NCBI GenBank assembly: GCA_025399215.1
Contig: MU621139.1
Location: 7,412-71,411, forward strand
Direction of reading: 5' to 3'
DNA: 64,000 nucleotides
From: Globomyces pollinis-pini
Lineage: Eukaryota; Chytridiomycota; Chytridiomycetes; Rhizophydiales; Globomycetaceae
The notes below the pieces were generated by a model. That model was not told the DNA's origin. It worked only from the letters and a program-made list of their open reading frames with translations, and did no database searches. How positions within the stretch are numbered: position 1 is the stretch's first letter; each line of letters opens with the position of its first letter. A program made the position numbers and the translations under genes. Positions 1 through 13,200 of this stretch are shown in pieces.

Positions 1-285
1 GACTATCATATGTGTTGATCATGTTATCCAAAGTATCAATCAGTTTAATCTTGATTGTTTATCATAATCTACAAATAGGATCACTTGAACGCATTGACTA
101 TCGTATGATCTTTTATTTTTTCACATGTTTGTGAAACGGGCACATGACCAGTTTGATTATGATTGACCATCATCATCCACTTTGGACAATCAAGAAAAAA
201 AAGCCTAATCCATCATGGATTTTAGAAAAAATAAAAAAATAAATTTTGAAGTAGTATGAAAATAAAAGGAGTATATTGTACAAAA
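1..285. other. intergenic, window edge
   Basis: AT-rich sequence with no open frame worth reporting. It lies downstream of the kinase gene that ends at 286 on the minus strand and probably holds its 3' untranslated region. I see no repeat or RNA gene. Confidence 0.5.
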
Positions 286-1148
286 TCAAGAGCGACCACG
301 ATAGTAGACCTTTGGTGCAGGATTGGTAGACCGCCTAGGAATAAGCGGCTGTGAGATAATTTTCTTTGAATAAGTATCAAAGTCGAATCCGATAAATTGT
401 GATGGATCTGCTTTTAGGAAGGGGTGATCCAGAATTTCTTTTGCTGATAGTCGATTAGCAGGTTCTTCCTGTAACATTTTTGAGAGTAAATCTGCAGCAA
501 GAAACATGATGGGAGCCCAATCACAACCATCCTGTTTAATCGAATCAATCTTTTTACATATAAAGGTAGTTGTTGTATGTCTGACTAATTTCGAACCCAA
601 GTAATTGAGTGAGATTCCTGGTAAATATATTTCCAGCAACTGACCGATTATGATACCAGCGGAATAAATATCTGCAGCACCATACGATTCTTTGCCAACA
701 TAGGTTTCAGGAGCAATATAACCAGGAGTGCCACAGCCGGCGGGAATATCATCATCAAACTTTCTAGCCAATCCAAAATCAATTAGTGTTAAATGCATGT
801 GATCATCAAGCATGATGTTACTGGGGGTGACGTCTAAATGGGAATAACCAGCATCATGAATTTGAGCGAGAATCTATTGATGAGAGGGAAATAGATTACA
901 GTGATGAGTTGTGTAGTGTACAAGGCGACCTTTGCTAGATCGACATTTTTGAGAGAGATTGGTGAATATTTTGGAAAGACAAGAACTTTAGCATTATTTT
1001 GATCGTAGTAATTGAGTAATTTAGCAATGTGAGGGATATGATTCAAGTGCAATAGTGATTGAATTTCATTTAAAGCGATGTTTGTATCTATTACAGATTT
1101 GAGGACGACATTTGAAGAAGCGAAAGAGTCTTTAGCGTGGTTAATCAT
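286..1148 (-). CDS. Ser/Thr protein kinase-like protein, Cdc7-type
   Basis: Two exons (83 and 195 codons) join across a 26-nt intron at 874-899 to give a kinase fold of about 278 residues. Visible motifs are the ATP-anchoring lysine in VVLK near residue 17, a catalytic loop HLDVTPSN in which the usual HRD arginine is leucine, the DFGLA magnesium loop, GTPGYIAPE in the activation segment, DIYSAGIIIGQLL, and a closing NRLSAKEILDHPFL. The activation segment and overall pattern recall Cdc7/Hsk1, the S-phase kinase that phosphorylates MCM, but the Cdc7 inserts are short. The glycine-rich loop is missing because the protein starts just before the lysine; an upstream exon may have been missed. It shares the 446-base gap at 1149-1594 with the divergent ammonium transporter gene. 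That it is a kinase is firm; the Cdc7 assignment is tentative. Confidence 0.65.
874..899 (-). other. 26-nt intron in kinase gene
   Basis: Typical mini-intron of this window, starting GTAATCTATTT and ending CATCAATAG. Its removal joins ...LYTTQLIT to ILAQIHDAGYSH, restoring the kinase catalytic loop in frame. Listed as the type example of the roughly 25-nt introns found in almost every gene here. Confidence 0.75.
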
Positions 1149-1297
1149 TGAGAAGTGAGTCTATAGATTAATAATAATTAAAATACAGTTATAGTAGGTA
1201 AATTTGATAAAGAGTAACGACTTTTATAATTTTGTAAAGAGAGATTATTTTTAGTTCTGATAGAGAACATGAATTAGGAGGATGAAATTTTGGGGGG

Positions 1298-1529
1298 GAT
1301 AATAAATAGAATCTTATCAGTAGTGTGATGAAGCACCAAGCCACTTTGACTTTGATTCCCATTTACCCATTACAATTTACAAATTTCCAAATTTACAAAT
1401 TCTCATTAGTTTTTTTTATTTCTAATAACAAAATATCATTGATCCAGTATCCTTATTTTTTATGATTGTTTACTGTAAAAGGCAGTGAGGGTGTGGCTCA
1501 TTCAAGCCTCATTGATAACAAAATTATCT
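1298..1529 (+). promoter_or_regulatory. cluster of GATA motifs upstream of ammonium transporter
   Basis: GATAA at 1298-1302, CTTATC (reverse GATAAG) at 1313-1318, TGATAA at 1512-1517 and TTATCT (reverse AGATAA) at 1524-1529. In fungi, nitrogen-responsive GATA factors (AreA/Gln3 type) activate ammonium transporter genes through such sites. The motif count is visible; the regulatory role is inference, and the AT-rich background makes chance hits likely. Confidence 0.3.
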
Positions 1530-1558
1530 TTTCATCTCTTTCGCGTGGTGTAGTGTGG

Positions 1559-1566
1559 TATAAATA
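1559..1566 (+). promoter_or_regulatory. TATA-like box
   Basis: TATAAATA lies 28 bases before the transporter ATG at 1595. The spacing fits a core promoter with a very short 5' leader. The sequence is plain; its function is inferred. Confidence 0.35.
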
Positions 1567-1594
1567 TTATCAATAAAATTCATTATTATCTTAA

Positions 1595-3100
1595 ATGTCA
1601 CTCAATGTCACAAATTTAATGCCTGCTTCATTAACTACTTCAACTGCTAATAATGCTACTACCCCTTTCGTTGAAGTTGGCTTTGCCTCCACTGCTTATA
1701 TCCTATTTTGTGCCGCTATAGTCATGTTAATGACTCCTGCTGTAGGTTTACTATACTCTGGTCTATCCCGTTCAAAAAACTCTCTATCAATCATTCTGAT
1801 CTCTTGTTTAGCTTACGCTGTGGTAACTATACAATGGATTTGTTTTGGTTTCTCTTTATCCTTTTCAGAATCAGGTGCAGGTTTCATTGGAACTCTTGAA
1901 TACGCTGGTTTCACTAATGTGTTAACTCAAGCCCTACCTTTAACTGCTGCTGCTATCCCAATCTCGGCTTTTGCCCTTTATCAATTACAATTCGCTACTG
2001 TCACTGTCGCTATTATTTTTGGAAGTGTGGCTGAACGTGTTCGTATCTTACCTTCAATCGTCTTTATGTTTATCTGGACTACTATTGTATATGATCCAGT
2101 AGCTTACTGGACTTGGGGTGCTCATGGTTGGATTAGAAATATCTCTTGTTTGAATACTACTGCTTCTGGTGAAACTCCTTGCTTGGTTGGTGGTTTAGAT
2201 TTTGCTGGTGGTGGTCCAGTTCATATGGCTTCGGGTGCTGCTGCTCTTGCCTTTTGTATCTTTTTGGGAAAACGTAAATTTTTGGGTCAAAGAGAATTAA
2301 AACCACATAATATGATTAATGTCTTTATTGGAACTGCTTTACTCTGGTTTGGATGGTTTGGTTTCAATGGTGGATCTGCTTTGGGTGCTACCAGTAGAGC
2401 CGCTATGGCTACCGTTGTCACTACTGTTGCTGCTTCCAGTGGCGGTTTGGTTTGGACTTTGATGGATTTCATGCATACAAAGAAATTTTCAGGTGTTGCC
2501 TTTTGTTCAGGTGTTTTGGCTGGTTTAGTTGGTATAACTCCAGCTGCTGGTTTCGTTACTCCTTGGGCATCCATAGTTATTGGTGGGGTGGCTGCTGCTT
2601 GTTGTAATTTGGCAATCAGAATTAAAGAAGTCATTGGTTATGATGATGCTCTTGATGCCTTTGGTTTACATGCTGTTGGTGGATTTGCTGGAAGTATCTT
2701 GACCGGATTATTCGCTAGCAAAGATGTTGCACTTTTGGATGGAACTGCTATTGCTGGTGGTGCTTTCATCAATGGTGAATGGATCTTGGTCGGTTACCAA
2801 CTTGCTGGGTCTGTCAGTATTCTCGTATATTCCTTCATTGTCACTTACATACTTCTCCTTCTTATCAACATGATCCCAGGAATGAAATTCAGAGTTTCTG
2901 ACCATGAAGAAAGTGTCGGTCTAGATTTCTCACAAATGGGTGAATCAGGATACGATATTGTTCCATGTGTAGATGACAAATACTCTAACATGAAAACCAC
3001 CATTGAAATTACCGATGGATTAAATACTTCAAATGCTACTATCGATGACCGAGTTGCATACACAGTTTTACCAACTCATACTGTACCTGAAAAAGCTTAA
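1595..3100 (+). CDS. ammonium transporter (Mep/Amt family)
   Basis: An uninterrupted 501-codon frame encodes an Amt/Mep/Rh-type ammonium channel of the plasma membrane, which brings ammonium in for nitrogen assimilation. About eleven hydrophobic helices can be counted. Family landmarks include the first pore histidine in GGPVHMASG and the second in FGLHAVGG, together the twin-His pair, plus VAYWTWG, WFGWFGFNGGSA and CSGVLAGLVGITPAAGF. The C-terminal cytosolic tail (from about MKFRVSDHEESVGLD) keeps the family pattern that couples monomers in the trimer. The length matches fungal Mep proteins. It is one of only two full-length genes here with no intron, and it uses more C-ending codons than its neighbours, which fits high expression. 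GATA motifs upstream suggest nitrogen control. Confidence 0.95.
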   Translation: MSLNVTNLMPASLTTSTANNATTPFVEVGFASTAYILFCAAIVMLMTPAVGLLYSGLSRSKNSLSIILISCLAYAVVTIQWICFGFSLSFSESGAGFIGTLEYAGFTNVLTQALPLTAAAIPISAFALYQLQFATVTVAIIFGSVAERVRILPSIVFMFIWTTIVYDPVAYWTWGAHGWIRNISCLNTTASGETPCLVGGLDFAGGGPVHMASGAAALAFCIFLGKRKFLGQRELKPHNMINVFIGTALLWFGWFGFNGGSALGATSRAAMATVVTTVAASSGGLVWTLMDFMHTKKFSGVAFCSGVLAGLVGITPAAGFVTPWASIVIGGVAAACCNLAIRIKEVIGYDDALDAFGLHAVGGFAGSILTGLFASKDVALLDGTAIAGGAFINGEWILVGYQLAGSVSILVYSFIVTYILLLLINMIPGMKFRVSDHEESVGLDFSQMGESGYDIVPCVDDKYSNMKTTIEITDGLNTSNATIDDRVAYTVLPTHTVPEKA

Positions 3101-3378
3101 TTGTTCTTTTTTAATAAATCTTTCTAATTTGTAATCTTGTCGGCTTTTGTTTTTAAGAATTAAAGTATTCTAATTCAGACCGCACCAAAATGCTGTCTTT
3201 GATGGTTTTTGCATTCAAGATTTTGTAGTTCTGAAAATGAACCTAGAATCAGAAATATGGATAATCTTAATTTGGATTCATAAATCTGCACGTTTAAAGT
3301 ACTGAAAAGGCAACTGGCTTACAAACGTACTATAACAAGTCCAAAAAAATTTAGTAACTAAAATGAAACTAACGTTAG

Positions 3379-3588
3379 TATGGAAATCATATGGAACTTG
3401 ATGGTCCACTTTATTCTGTGAATCATTCAGATAACCCACACTGGATCACTCCTGCAAAAAGCAACACGTATAAGCGGATAGTCTACAAAGCGAGATCGAT
3501 AAGTCCAATCAAAGCTGGGGAGCAGCTGTTCTTGGATTATGGCCATGGATACTTTGAAAACGGTAGCAAAATAGCTGATTCTTATTGA
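3379..3588 (+). pseudogene. SET-domain fragment (C-terminal part)
   Basis: The frame encodes about 70 residues with SET-domain landmarks: VNHSDNPHW (the NHSxxPN methyl-donor-binding motif) and GEQLFLDYGHGYF (the GExLxxDYG active-site lid). SET domains are lysine methyltransferases, but the N-terminal half of the domain (the GxG motif) is not visible. The frame opens after an acceptor-like TTAG at 3375-3378, and a 25-nt GT...AG stretch precedes it, so a spliced upstream part is possible. I could not join any upstream exon in frame between 3101 and 3378. It is either a decayed remnant or the last exon of a gene I could not resolve. Confidence 0.45.
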
Positions 3589-4066
3589 ACGCAAATAAAT
3601 TATACTACTTTATGTATAAATAATCACTAGCATTAAATAAAAGATTCTATGAGTGTGAATCTGATATATGTATGATATAATCTTATGGTTAAACTCATAC
3701 TGTACTTTAAAAAGATTAATGTTCCCTTTCCCTTTTTAATATATGTAAATCCATCTAATTTCTAAATCTCTCTTGAATTACCCTAATATTAAATCCTATT
3801 TCGGATTGTAGCTGAAAATCTGTTTTATCTTTGATTTGGATTCAAGTATTGGAAGAAGATTGAAATTTATGAATTGATTCCAATTTTAGACTGGTAGTGA
3901 TGAATGAGTGACACGCGGACTTCAATAACTTGGTAATATACCGATTTACTCGCTTTAAATTGACCATCCGGCTACGTAACTCTATCAATTCTATAAAAAC
4001 GTTCAAATCGTAACATGATTGAAACAAATTTAAACTCTTTTTTTTTCTTTTTTTTTAAAAAATCAA
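3589..4066. other. intergenic before NOB1
   Basis: AT-rich, with T-rich tracts just before the NOB1 start. A 61-codon minus-strand frame at 3842-4027 is present but matches nothing I recognise and has no clear start context. I see no repeat or RNA gene. Confidence 0.4.
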
Positions 4067-5543
4067 ATGGTGACAGCAACAAAGAATATAGAAACATTGG
4101 TAGTTGATTCCGCACCGATTATTGAATCAGCATATAAACTATTCACTCTCTCTGATCAATTAATAACTGTCCCTGAAGGTAACCAAATAGAAAAAAAAAA
4201 CTAAATTGTAAAAAGTAATTCAAGAATTAAGGGATAAGAAAACATTAAGTATACTTGAATCCATGCCATTTCAAATTATTACCAAAACTCCTTCTGAACA
4301 AGCAATGAAACAAATCATTCAATTTTCTAAACTTACTGGAGATTTTGCAAGTTTATCATTAACGGATATTAAAGTATTGGCATTAACTTTACAATTGGAA
4401 TGGGAAAAGAATGGAAAAGATCATTTACGTACTACACCTTTAAAGGTATTTGTCAAATAGATTAATCATTGTTATTTAGGCTAAAGTTGCAAGTGGTGGG
4501 AAAATAGTAACACAAGTTTCGGGTGTAGTAATGGAAGCATCTAATCCTGTAAATGAATCTCTTGAAACTCAATTGGAAGTTGAACCGAATGAAATTTCAG
4601 ATTTGAATATAATTGATAAAGAAAATCAAGAACATTCAGATATACAAAATATCAACAATGATAATCTAGATAATTTCATATTTCAAAAACCAAAGAAAAA
4701 AGGTCGTAATCGAACCAAAAAAGTATATAATATTCCAACAATGCAAGAAATTCAACAAATTCAAATCATCAATGAAACTCTTTCAAACACTCATATCAAC
4801 AATTCTACCGATATCCAATCCCAAACGGATGATTATGAAACGATGCTCGTATCTGATAGTGATTCCGATGATGGTGATTGGATCACTCCTGATAATCTAT
4901 CTGAACATCATCAACAAGATAAATATGGTGATAATGCTATTTCACAAACACCACAACATATTGATGTAGCTTGTATCACCAACGATTTTGCAATGCAAGT
5001 AATAACATTTTTAATTTAATTTTTAGAATGTTTTGATTCAAATGAAATTATTGTTGGTGACAGTAGATGGATTATTGATTGACAAATTAAAAACTTGGAT
5101 ATTGAGATGTCATGCATGTTTCAAAACGACACATTTGATGGATAAAGTATTTTGTCCTTCTTGTGGTAATAATACTTTGATTCGAACTTCTTGTGGTATT
5201 GATTCAAATGGTATCATGACACTTTATTTGAAAAAAAAATTTCAATATCGTAATCGGTAATTATTTTCTTTGTAGTTTATTTTGTAGTGGGACGGTTTAT
5301 AGTATTCCAATGACAAAGAGTGGTAGACATGCTAATAATTTGATTTTACGTGAAGATCAATCGGAACATCAAAAAGCGTTACAGGTAAAGAAACGTTTGG
5401 ATAAGAAGGCTCTTAGTCAAGATGTTTCGATGAATGATCTGTTGGCATTCGGTCAACCTGGTGCTAGACTCAGTTCTACTGGTAACCCTGTAATCGGACA
5501 TGGAAGAAAGAATCCAAATGCTTCCACTAAAAAACGCCGTTAA
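4067..5543 (+). CDS. NOB1: NOB1, 20S pre-rRNA D-site endonuclease
   Basis: Five exons encode the PIN-domain nuclease that cuts 20S pre-rRNA at site D in cytoplasmic pre-40S particles. The start ATG at 4067 opens the PIN domain directly: ETLVVDSAPIIES carries the first acidic residue, followed by LRDKKTL and TGDFASLSLTDIKVLALTLQLE. A low-complexity acidic/Asn linker follows, then a four-cysteine zinc ribbon (ILRCHACFKTT...FCPSCGNNTLIRTSCG) and the conserved GTVYSIP...GRHANNLILREDQ block. The C-terminus is basic. Introns: 4179-4215 (37 nt), about 4446-4479 (34), 4999-5026 (28) and about 5257-5288 (32). It ends 63 bases from the GFA1 stop, convergent. Confidence 0.92.
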
Positions 5544-5605
5544 TATAATCAAATCATCATTTTAAAGATTCATTTATGACCCGATAGTTGACTTTTATTT
5601 AGAAA

Positions 5606-7886
<2,281 letters not shown>

Positions 7887-8063
7887 TTGTTTTAGGGAAA
7901 AGAAACAGCACCCTAGCAATCATCAGCCTTGAACCCGCCACGTCCTTAAAAAACACTCAAACAGGACGATCTAAAATTAAACTCAGTTTGATGGTACAAA
8001 AAAGTTATTTTAATGTAAATAAAAGTGATTTCTTTATAAAGAAGTCATGGTTTATTCTCTGGT

Positions 8064-9263
8064 TCATTGAGTACCGGTTTCTCCTCGTACTTCCCTCCAC
8101 TCAATACTGCCACTTTGACGGCCTTGAAGTGTTCCGGTAGGTCCAGATCTCATACCAAATATATACTCCAGTTCAACTAGATCAGACTGTAACAGTTCTG
8201 CTTTGAAACCGCTATTTAATCCAATTCTTTGTTTATAAGTCATCTCTCGACCAATCAATACCAAGTCCTTTTCAGACACCAGGTTTCGCCTTTTGGATAC
8301 TTCGCTGTAGTCTTTGGTATACATCTTTGTTACATCTTTCACTGCATAATCACCAATGGCAATTACATAGTTCAATTTTTTTCCCCAACCACTCTCATAC
8401 TAATGTTTAAATTAATTTTCAAATACCAAATGCGGGTTATCGAATGCATTTTCGCACGAGTCGCAATGAATCCATCGGTTTTGAACATCACAGTAAATTT
8501 CGTTCCAAACGTGATCAGTGAAATCTCTAATATATCGCGTTTCTAATCCCATAGCACGACAAACCAATCCAAAACAATTGGCCCATTCCCCACAACGACC
8601 CCGTCTAGTTTCTAGCAATTTTTTGGCATCGCTAACATTAATCTGGAACGGTTTACTTGATGCGCGGAAATCTATTCATATGATTACATTTGAGACATGC
8701 ATGCAACTCTGTACGAGACACTTTGCACAATATTTCCTCCTTGTTTGGTGCAACACTTCCACGATGTTGGGTTGTGCTTCCACATTTCTCACACGGTAAT
8801 AAATCTACCCACTTGAAGAACTATGTATGATTAACAATTAAGAGTTTGAATTTACGTCGTTTTTAAACCATTCAAGTAAAGCTTTGGTTAAAGCATGGTT
8901 AAATGGCAAATCAGATTGCTCTTCGATTAGCCGTTGTGCTTTCGTGTGAATTAATTCGACAGGTATGATGGATCTAGCATATTCCTACTAATTCGTACAT
9001 AAAACGTTTACCTGAAGCTCTTCATCATGATGAGCAAGGACAAAGTCAACCAAGCTACTTTGCAACTGTACACGAAAGGGATGGTTTATGGTTGATTGAC
9101 TGGCTATATTCACTAAGGAACAGTATTTCTTTGTTAATCGTTCGCTAAAGTCCAATATTTTCTGTTGGTCCATTGATTCAATTGGTAAGAAATGAAAATC
9201 CACATGGTGAACTTGATCAATTTTGTGGTAGCGAGTTTCTAATGTCAGAAGAGTCAGGACCAA
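8064..9263 (-). CDS. PNG1: peptide:N-glycanase (PNGase)
   Basis: Cytosolic de-N-glycosylating enzyme that strips glycans from misfolded glycoproteins exported from the ER. The transglutaminase-like core shows two zinc-binding CxxC pairs ([16 protein letters not shown]), the nucleophile in [12 protein letters not shown], the histidine in [11 protein letters not shown] and the aspartate in [13 protein letters not shown]. The C-terminal part ([20 protein letters not shown]) follows the PNGase pattern. Introns of 25-35 nt interrupt it, including one that joins FPRIN to [11 protein letters not shown]. No PUB domain is present. The exact start is uncertain: no ATG opens the frame at 9263, and a short first exon from an ATG near 9303 with a GTTTGT donor is possible. 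The divergent gene at 9316 leaves almost no promoter space. Confidence 0.88.
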
Positions 9264-9315
9264 CAGTATTAAAATTTACAAACTTAATATGTAGTTCATT
9301 ACTGGATCATTTGTA

Positions 9316-9666
9316 ATGTATCGTCACCCAATTTCAGAACTGGGCCAGCCAGGAATTCCACTACCTGAAATACACAATATTGAAGTTGGAGAAAAGATCA
9401 TAATTGATAATCCAACTGAAATCAAATTAATTGGCTGGAATTATCCTTCCAACCATTTCACCGTTCATTTTTACAAGGATGCGAATAGTACTAAACCATA
9501 CGTTACTGCTGTTGGGCCATCAAGCACCAAATATCTAGTAAACATCTCAAATTGGAATACTGTAAAGGACTTGGATGTTATACTTGATAAAGATGAAATT
9601 GGTTCTGTAGACACGCTGTTCTTAACAAATACTTCTTACTTGATAGTTACTCTTAACGATCTATAA
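9316..9666 (+). CDS. small protein, copy 1 of a tandem pair, unknown function
   Basis: A single-exon 116-residue frame that I do not recognise. It is clearly related to the next gene. Shared blocks include IPEM/LPEIHNI then VG, WNYPSNHF against WSYPSKNF, VTAVGPSSTKYL against ASVVGPNRTSYL, and a matching C-terminal TLFLTNTSYLIVTL against TQFLFANRSSFAVVSL. The pattern is beta-rich with several N-x-S/T sites, as in a small secreted or surface beta-sandwich, but this copy shows no clear signal peptide from ATG 9316; an upstream exon may exist. The start lies about 50 bases from the divergent PNGase gene. Confidence 0.55.
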   Translation: MYRHPISELGQPGIPLPEIHNIEVGEKIIIDNPTEIKLIGWNYPSNHFTVHFYKDANSTKPYVTAVGPSSTKYLVNISNWNTVKDLDVILDKDEIGSVDTLFLTNTSYLIVTLNDL

Positions 9667-9740
9667 TAATCCGTATGAAATGTGAATAATTCAAATAAAA
9701 TTGTTGATCTAAAGTGTGTTTTCTGACGCGATGAAGTTGA

Positions 9741-10192
9741 ATGCTTATTATTCAGTGGTTGATCAAAGCAACACTAGCAGCACCCTTACCCGCCTCAGAA
9801 TTACCGCCGTATATAACTGGTTCAATTGGGTTTTCTACAGGATGTTCAATAGTTGAAGAGATACCAGAAATGGTCAACATTGACGTGGGGAGAATCATTC
9901 AACCAATCAACAGCACAAAATACAAATCCATGATTTGGGTATGATTTCTTTTACTAACAATACTTAGAGTTATCCAAGCAAGAACTTTCGAATTGATTTC
10001 TATCTAGCAGCCGGTAGTTGCCATCCATATGCATCAGTAGTTGGACCTAATCGAACCTCGTATCTTGGAACATTATGCGGGTTTGATACCTATACAAAAG
10101 GATTTGATGTGACAGTTGATAAATTTCAAGTCAACAATACTCAGTTTCTCTTTGCTAATCGATCATCCTTTGCTGTAGTTTCCTTAACTTAA
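9741..10192 (+). CDS. small probably secreted protein, copy 2 of a tandem pair
   Basis: Two exons joined across a 29-nt intron after IW give about 140 residues homologous to the preceding gene. The N-terminus MLIIQWLIKATLAAPLPA looks like a signal peptide, although its hydrophobic stretch is modest. The body carries potential N-glycosylation sites (INST, PNRTS, NNTQ, ANRSS). Two cysteines in this copy (AGSCHPY, GTLCGF) are absent from copy 1. The family is unknown to me; the order and spacing of the two genes indicate a local duplication. An ATG at 9731 is in another frame and was not preferred. Confidence 0.55.
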
Positions 10193-10281
10193 AGTCTATT
10201 TTAATAATCCTTCAATAAATGTGTTTGTCTCAATTGAAGTAACAATTTGAACTCGTTTTTTTATCCATTTGAACAGTAACG

Positions 10282-13200
10282 ATGAATGTTGAATTCAAGT
10301 AAGAAAACAACTAATTAAAAAAACAGCGTTTGGCTGCATGATGATCCTACCCATGATTTGATTATCAATCCAGAATTTTATCCTGTGCAAGATGGAGATA
10401 TTGTGGAAATCACTTACAAGGTAGTCAATTCCAGATTTATTAGTGAATAGAATGTGGAAGTCCTTTTACAAGCTGTAACTACTGATATCAAAAGATTACA
10501 GGTATTTCTTTTGCTTAATGGTGCAGATATCCATATCAAATCATATTTCATCACTATTTGGAATCGGATCAAGATCTTTGGTTAAAATTAGAAAAGTATT
10601 TCGGAATGAATTGATTGAGATAGGTGAACAAAGATGTGGTTTCGGCCAGTATCATCGAGATAGCTTTTCGCGACCAATACATTGGGAGAGTAACCAGTCG
10701 CTGTTAACTTTTTAGGCTGATATGTAAATTAGCTTCTATTAAGATTAGGTGGCAATTAAAAATGTCACTGCTAGGTTCAGCTGTTCATGTTGGGAAAAGA
10801 GTAATGTCTTTAGGTGTGCGAGGTCAAATCAAAGGGATATATGTAAATGGCATTTCAGTAAATCAAATGCGAAACTTATATAATAGAAAACTTCAGGATA
10901 TGTGACAGAGCATACAAAGACGATTTATCGATCTGAGACGGCGAAATTCTTTATTTTTATACAAATGAGCAAAGAAATGTGGGAGTTTGACGAAGATGGG
11001 GATTTATTCTTTGAAAAATGCGTACATGGATTTCTTCCAGAGTTATTTTTGAAATGGAATACAATGGGAACAAATCATGTTGTCTCAATTGTTTTATTTT
11101 GTAGAATATTATATCAAAAAAGTATTTCGGATGATACCCAACCAATAGATGAATATCCTTATCATCGGTATTGTTATTTCGTTAACTTTATGTAGTGATT
11201 CACAAGGTCGACGTTGTAGAGATTTTTATAGAGTTATCGTTGATTGGGAAACCAAACCTGATTGGTCCCAAATTCTTGGTACATTAGATGCGTTTAATAT
11301 TAGTACCATTAAAAACTGAATTTATCAAATTTCAACGGGATGTGTTGCAGCAACAAGATTCATCGGGATCTACAGTATTAGTTGGCTCAAATTCTCCTGC
11401 ATCAGAAGGAAATATATTGGAAGCCATCAACCTGGCATTGAACCCATTTGATAAGCATTATATTGACAGAGATCTGTCAAGAACAGTAACTACTCAAAGT
11501 ATTTATCAAATTAGGGACTTTCGATTGTAGTAGTCACACCTGCCACTGGGATTTTTGAAGTTGATAAGAAATTGTGCCGTATGACAACGCAGCGAATGAT
11601 TGACAATGGAATTTCGTTAGATTTGGTGTGTCTTTCAAAACCACCACTTCATTCTGTTCCTATTTTTCATTTTATGTCACGAGATCCATCATCAGTGTCT
11701 ATCTCTCGTTATTTTAGTGGACAGTCAAATGAAACACACGATACTGGTGGTAGCATGTATCACCCAACCAACAGCGGTGCAACAAATAGATCAGAAAGAA
11801 GTTTCGAGCGACAATCAGGGCTAGAGCAATTCAGTGCTAGATCCGGATCCTCAGAAAAAAGATATGAAGCCGTAGTGGACCACTTATATACAGACGACAA
11901 TCTTCAGGAGCCGTATCATGGCTTTATGAGAACAATTTATATGATTCCAGATTGGGTTGAATGTAGTTTCTGGAGTAGAAAGCGCCCTTCATCAGATTGG
12001 GATCCACGATTATCAGATGTATTTCGATTAGATAGTGAGGTAACCTATTCAATTTATAAAACAAAAGCATGATTATCTATTTCGAGTGAGGTGCAAAATG
12101 TATGAAGTCCAAATGATGGGATTAATGGATATGGGGAGTAACTTGACTTTATCAATGCCACCCTTAGATATCTTTGACGCGATAGAGTCCAAAAAACCTT
12201 TAACTGGCATTGATCAATCAATGATCTGTCAAACTTATGATGATATGGCTTTTAAACTACCACCAGATCGTAAGCTAGGTGATGATATGGAAAGCAATCA
12301 TTCTGTCACTGGATTAAATGCTTCAAGTATTTCCAGACAAACAAATAGCCCCGAACCGTCTTTGGCAGCTTTTCATCGCACTAACAGTAACCCTTATGCA
12401 CAATCAATGGGAGAAGATTTTACACATGAAACCACACCCAGTTATAAAGGAAATTTAAGAGTCGTCAATCGTTCTTTTGGAGGAAGTTTACCAAAATCAA
12501 TACCATTTACTAATGACCGCTGGATGAGAGACTTGCAAAATCAAATTAAACCGAAAAATCATATATTGGACGTGAAAGATGATGAAGATGATGAGGAAAC
12601 ATCCCCATACTCTAGTTCAATCGAGCCGATTAAAATTCATCGAAATAATCAAGCATCCAGAGAATACGAATCATTTCACAAACGAAGCTATTCGACAGAC
12701 TCTCGGGGTGCATCACCAGTCCCCGAAAACACTCGTCCTATCTCTAAGTTTTCACCTAGCAAGCCAGCTATTAAAATGGACTTTTTACGACACAATTATG
12801 TTAACCCTTTTCAGTTGAAGAAGGTGAAGGCTGGTATAGATGACAGGCGTTGGGAACATATCTTTCCAGTATGGGTTTCACACGAGGGAAATGAAATTTA
12901 CACCAATTGGAAGTCTTTATCATCTCCTGCAAGTTTGCCATTGACAATAGAATATTTCCCATCGCCAAAGGAGCTGTCTGAATTTTATCAAGAATATATG
13001 TATACAGTATCACCAGCATATGATAATACACGGAAAAGTTCTGAGATTGAACAGCGAAAGATTGAAGATTTATTAATAGAACTCATCAGTCAGCGACTTT
13101 CCCAAGGATTTCAACTTATTGTGTCCTCTACAACGGATGTAGTATCTAGTAATATTTGTGTAGTTTAACATTTAGCGGTTATAGTGAAACCTGTCAAGGG

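Larger units (their letters stand above)
1149..1594. other. shared divergent promoter region
   Basis: This intergenic stretch separates the kinase (minus) from the ammonium transporter (plus). It holds several GATA-type hexamers, pyrimidine-rich tracts and a TATA-like box close to the transporter start. No coding frame or RNA gene is visible. Confidence 0.5.

Noticed and set aside
3842..4027. 61-codon minus-strand frame
   Set aside because: There is no ATG with context and no recognised motif. It could be a real small protein but cannot be supported.
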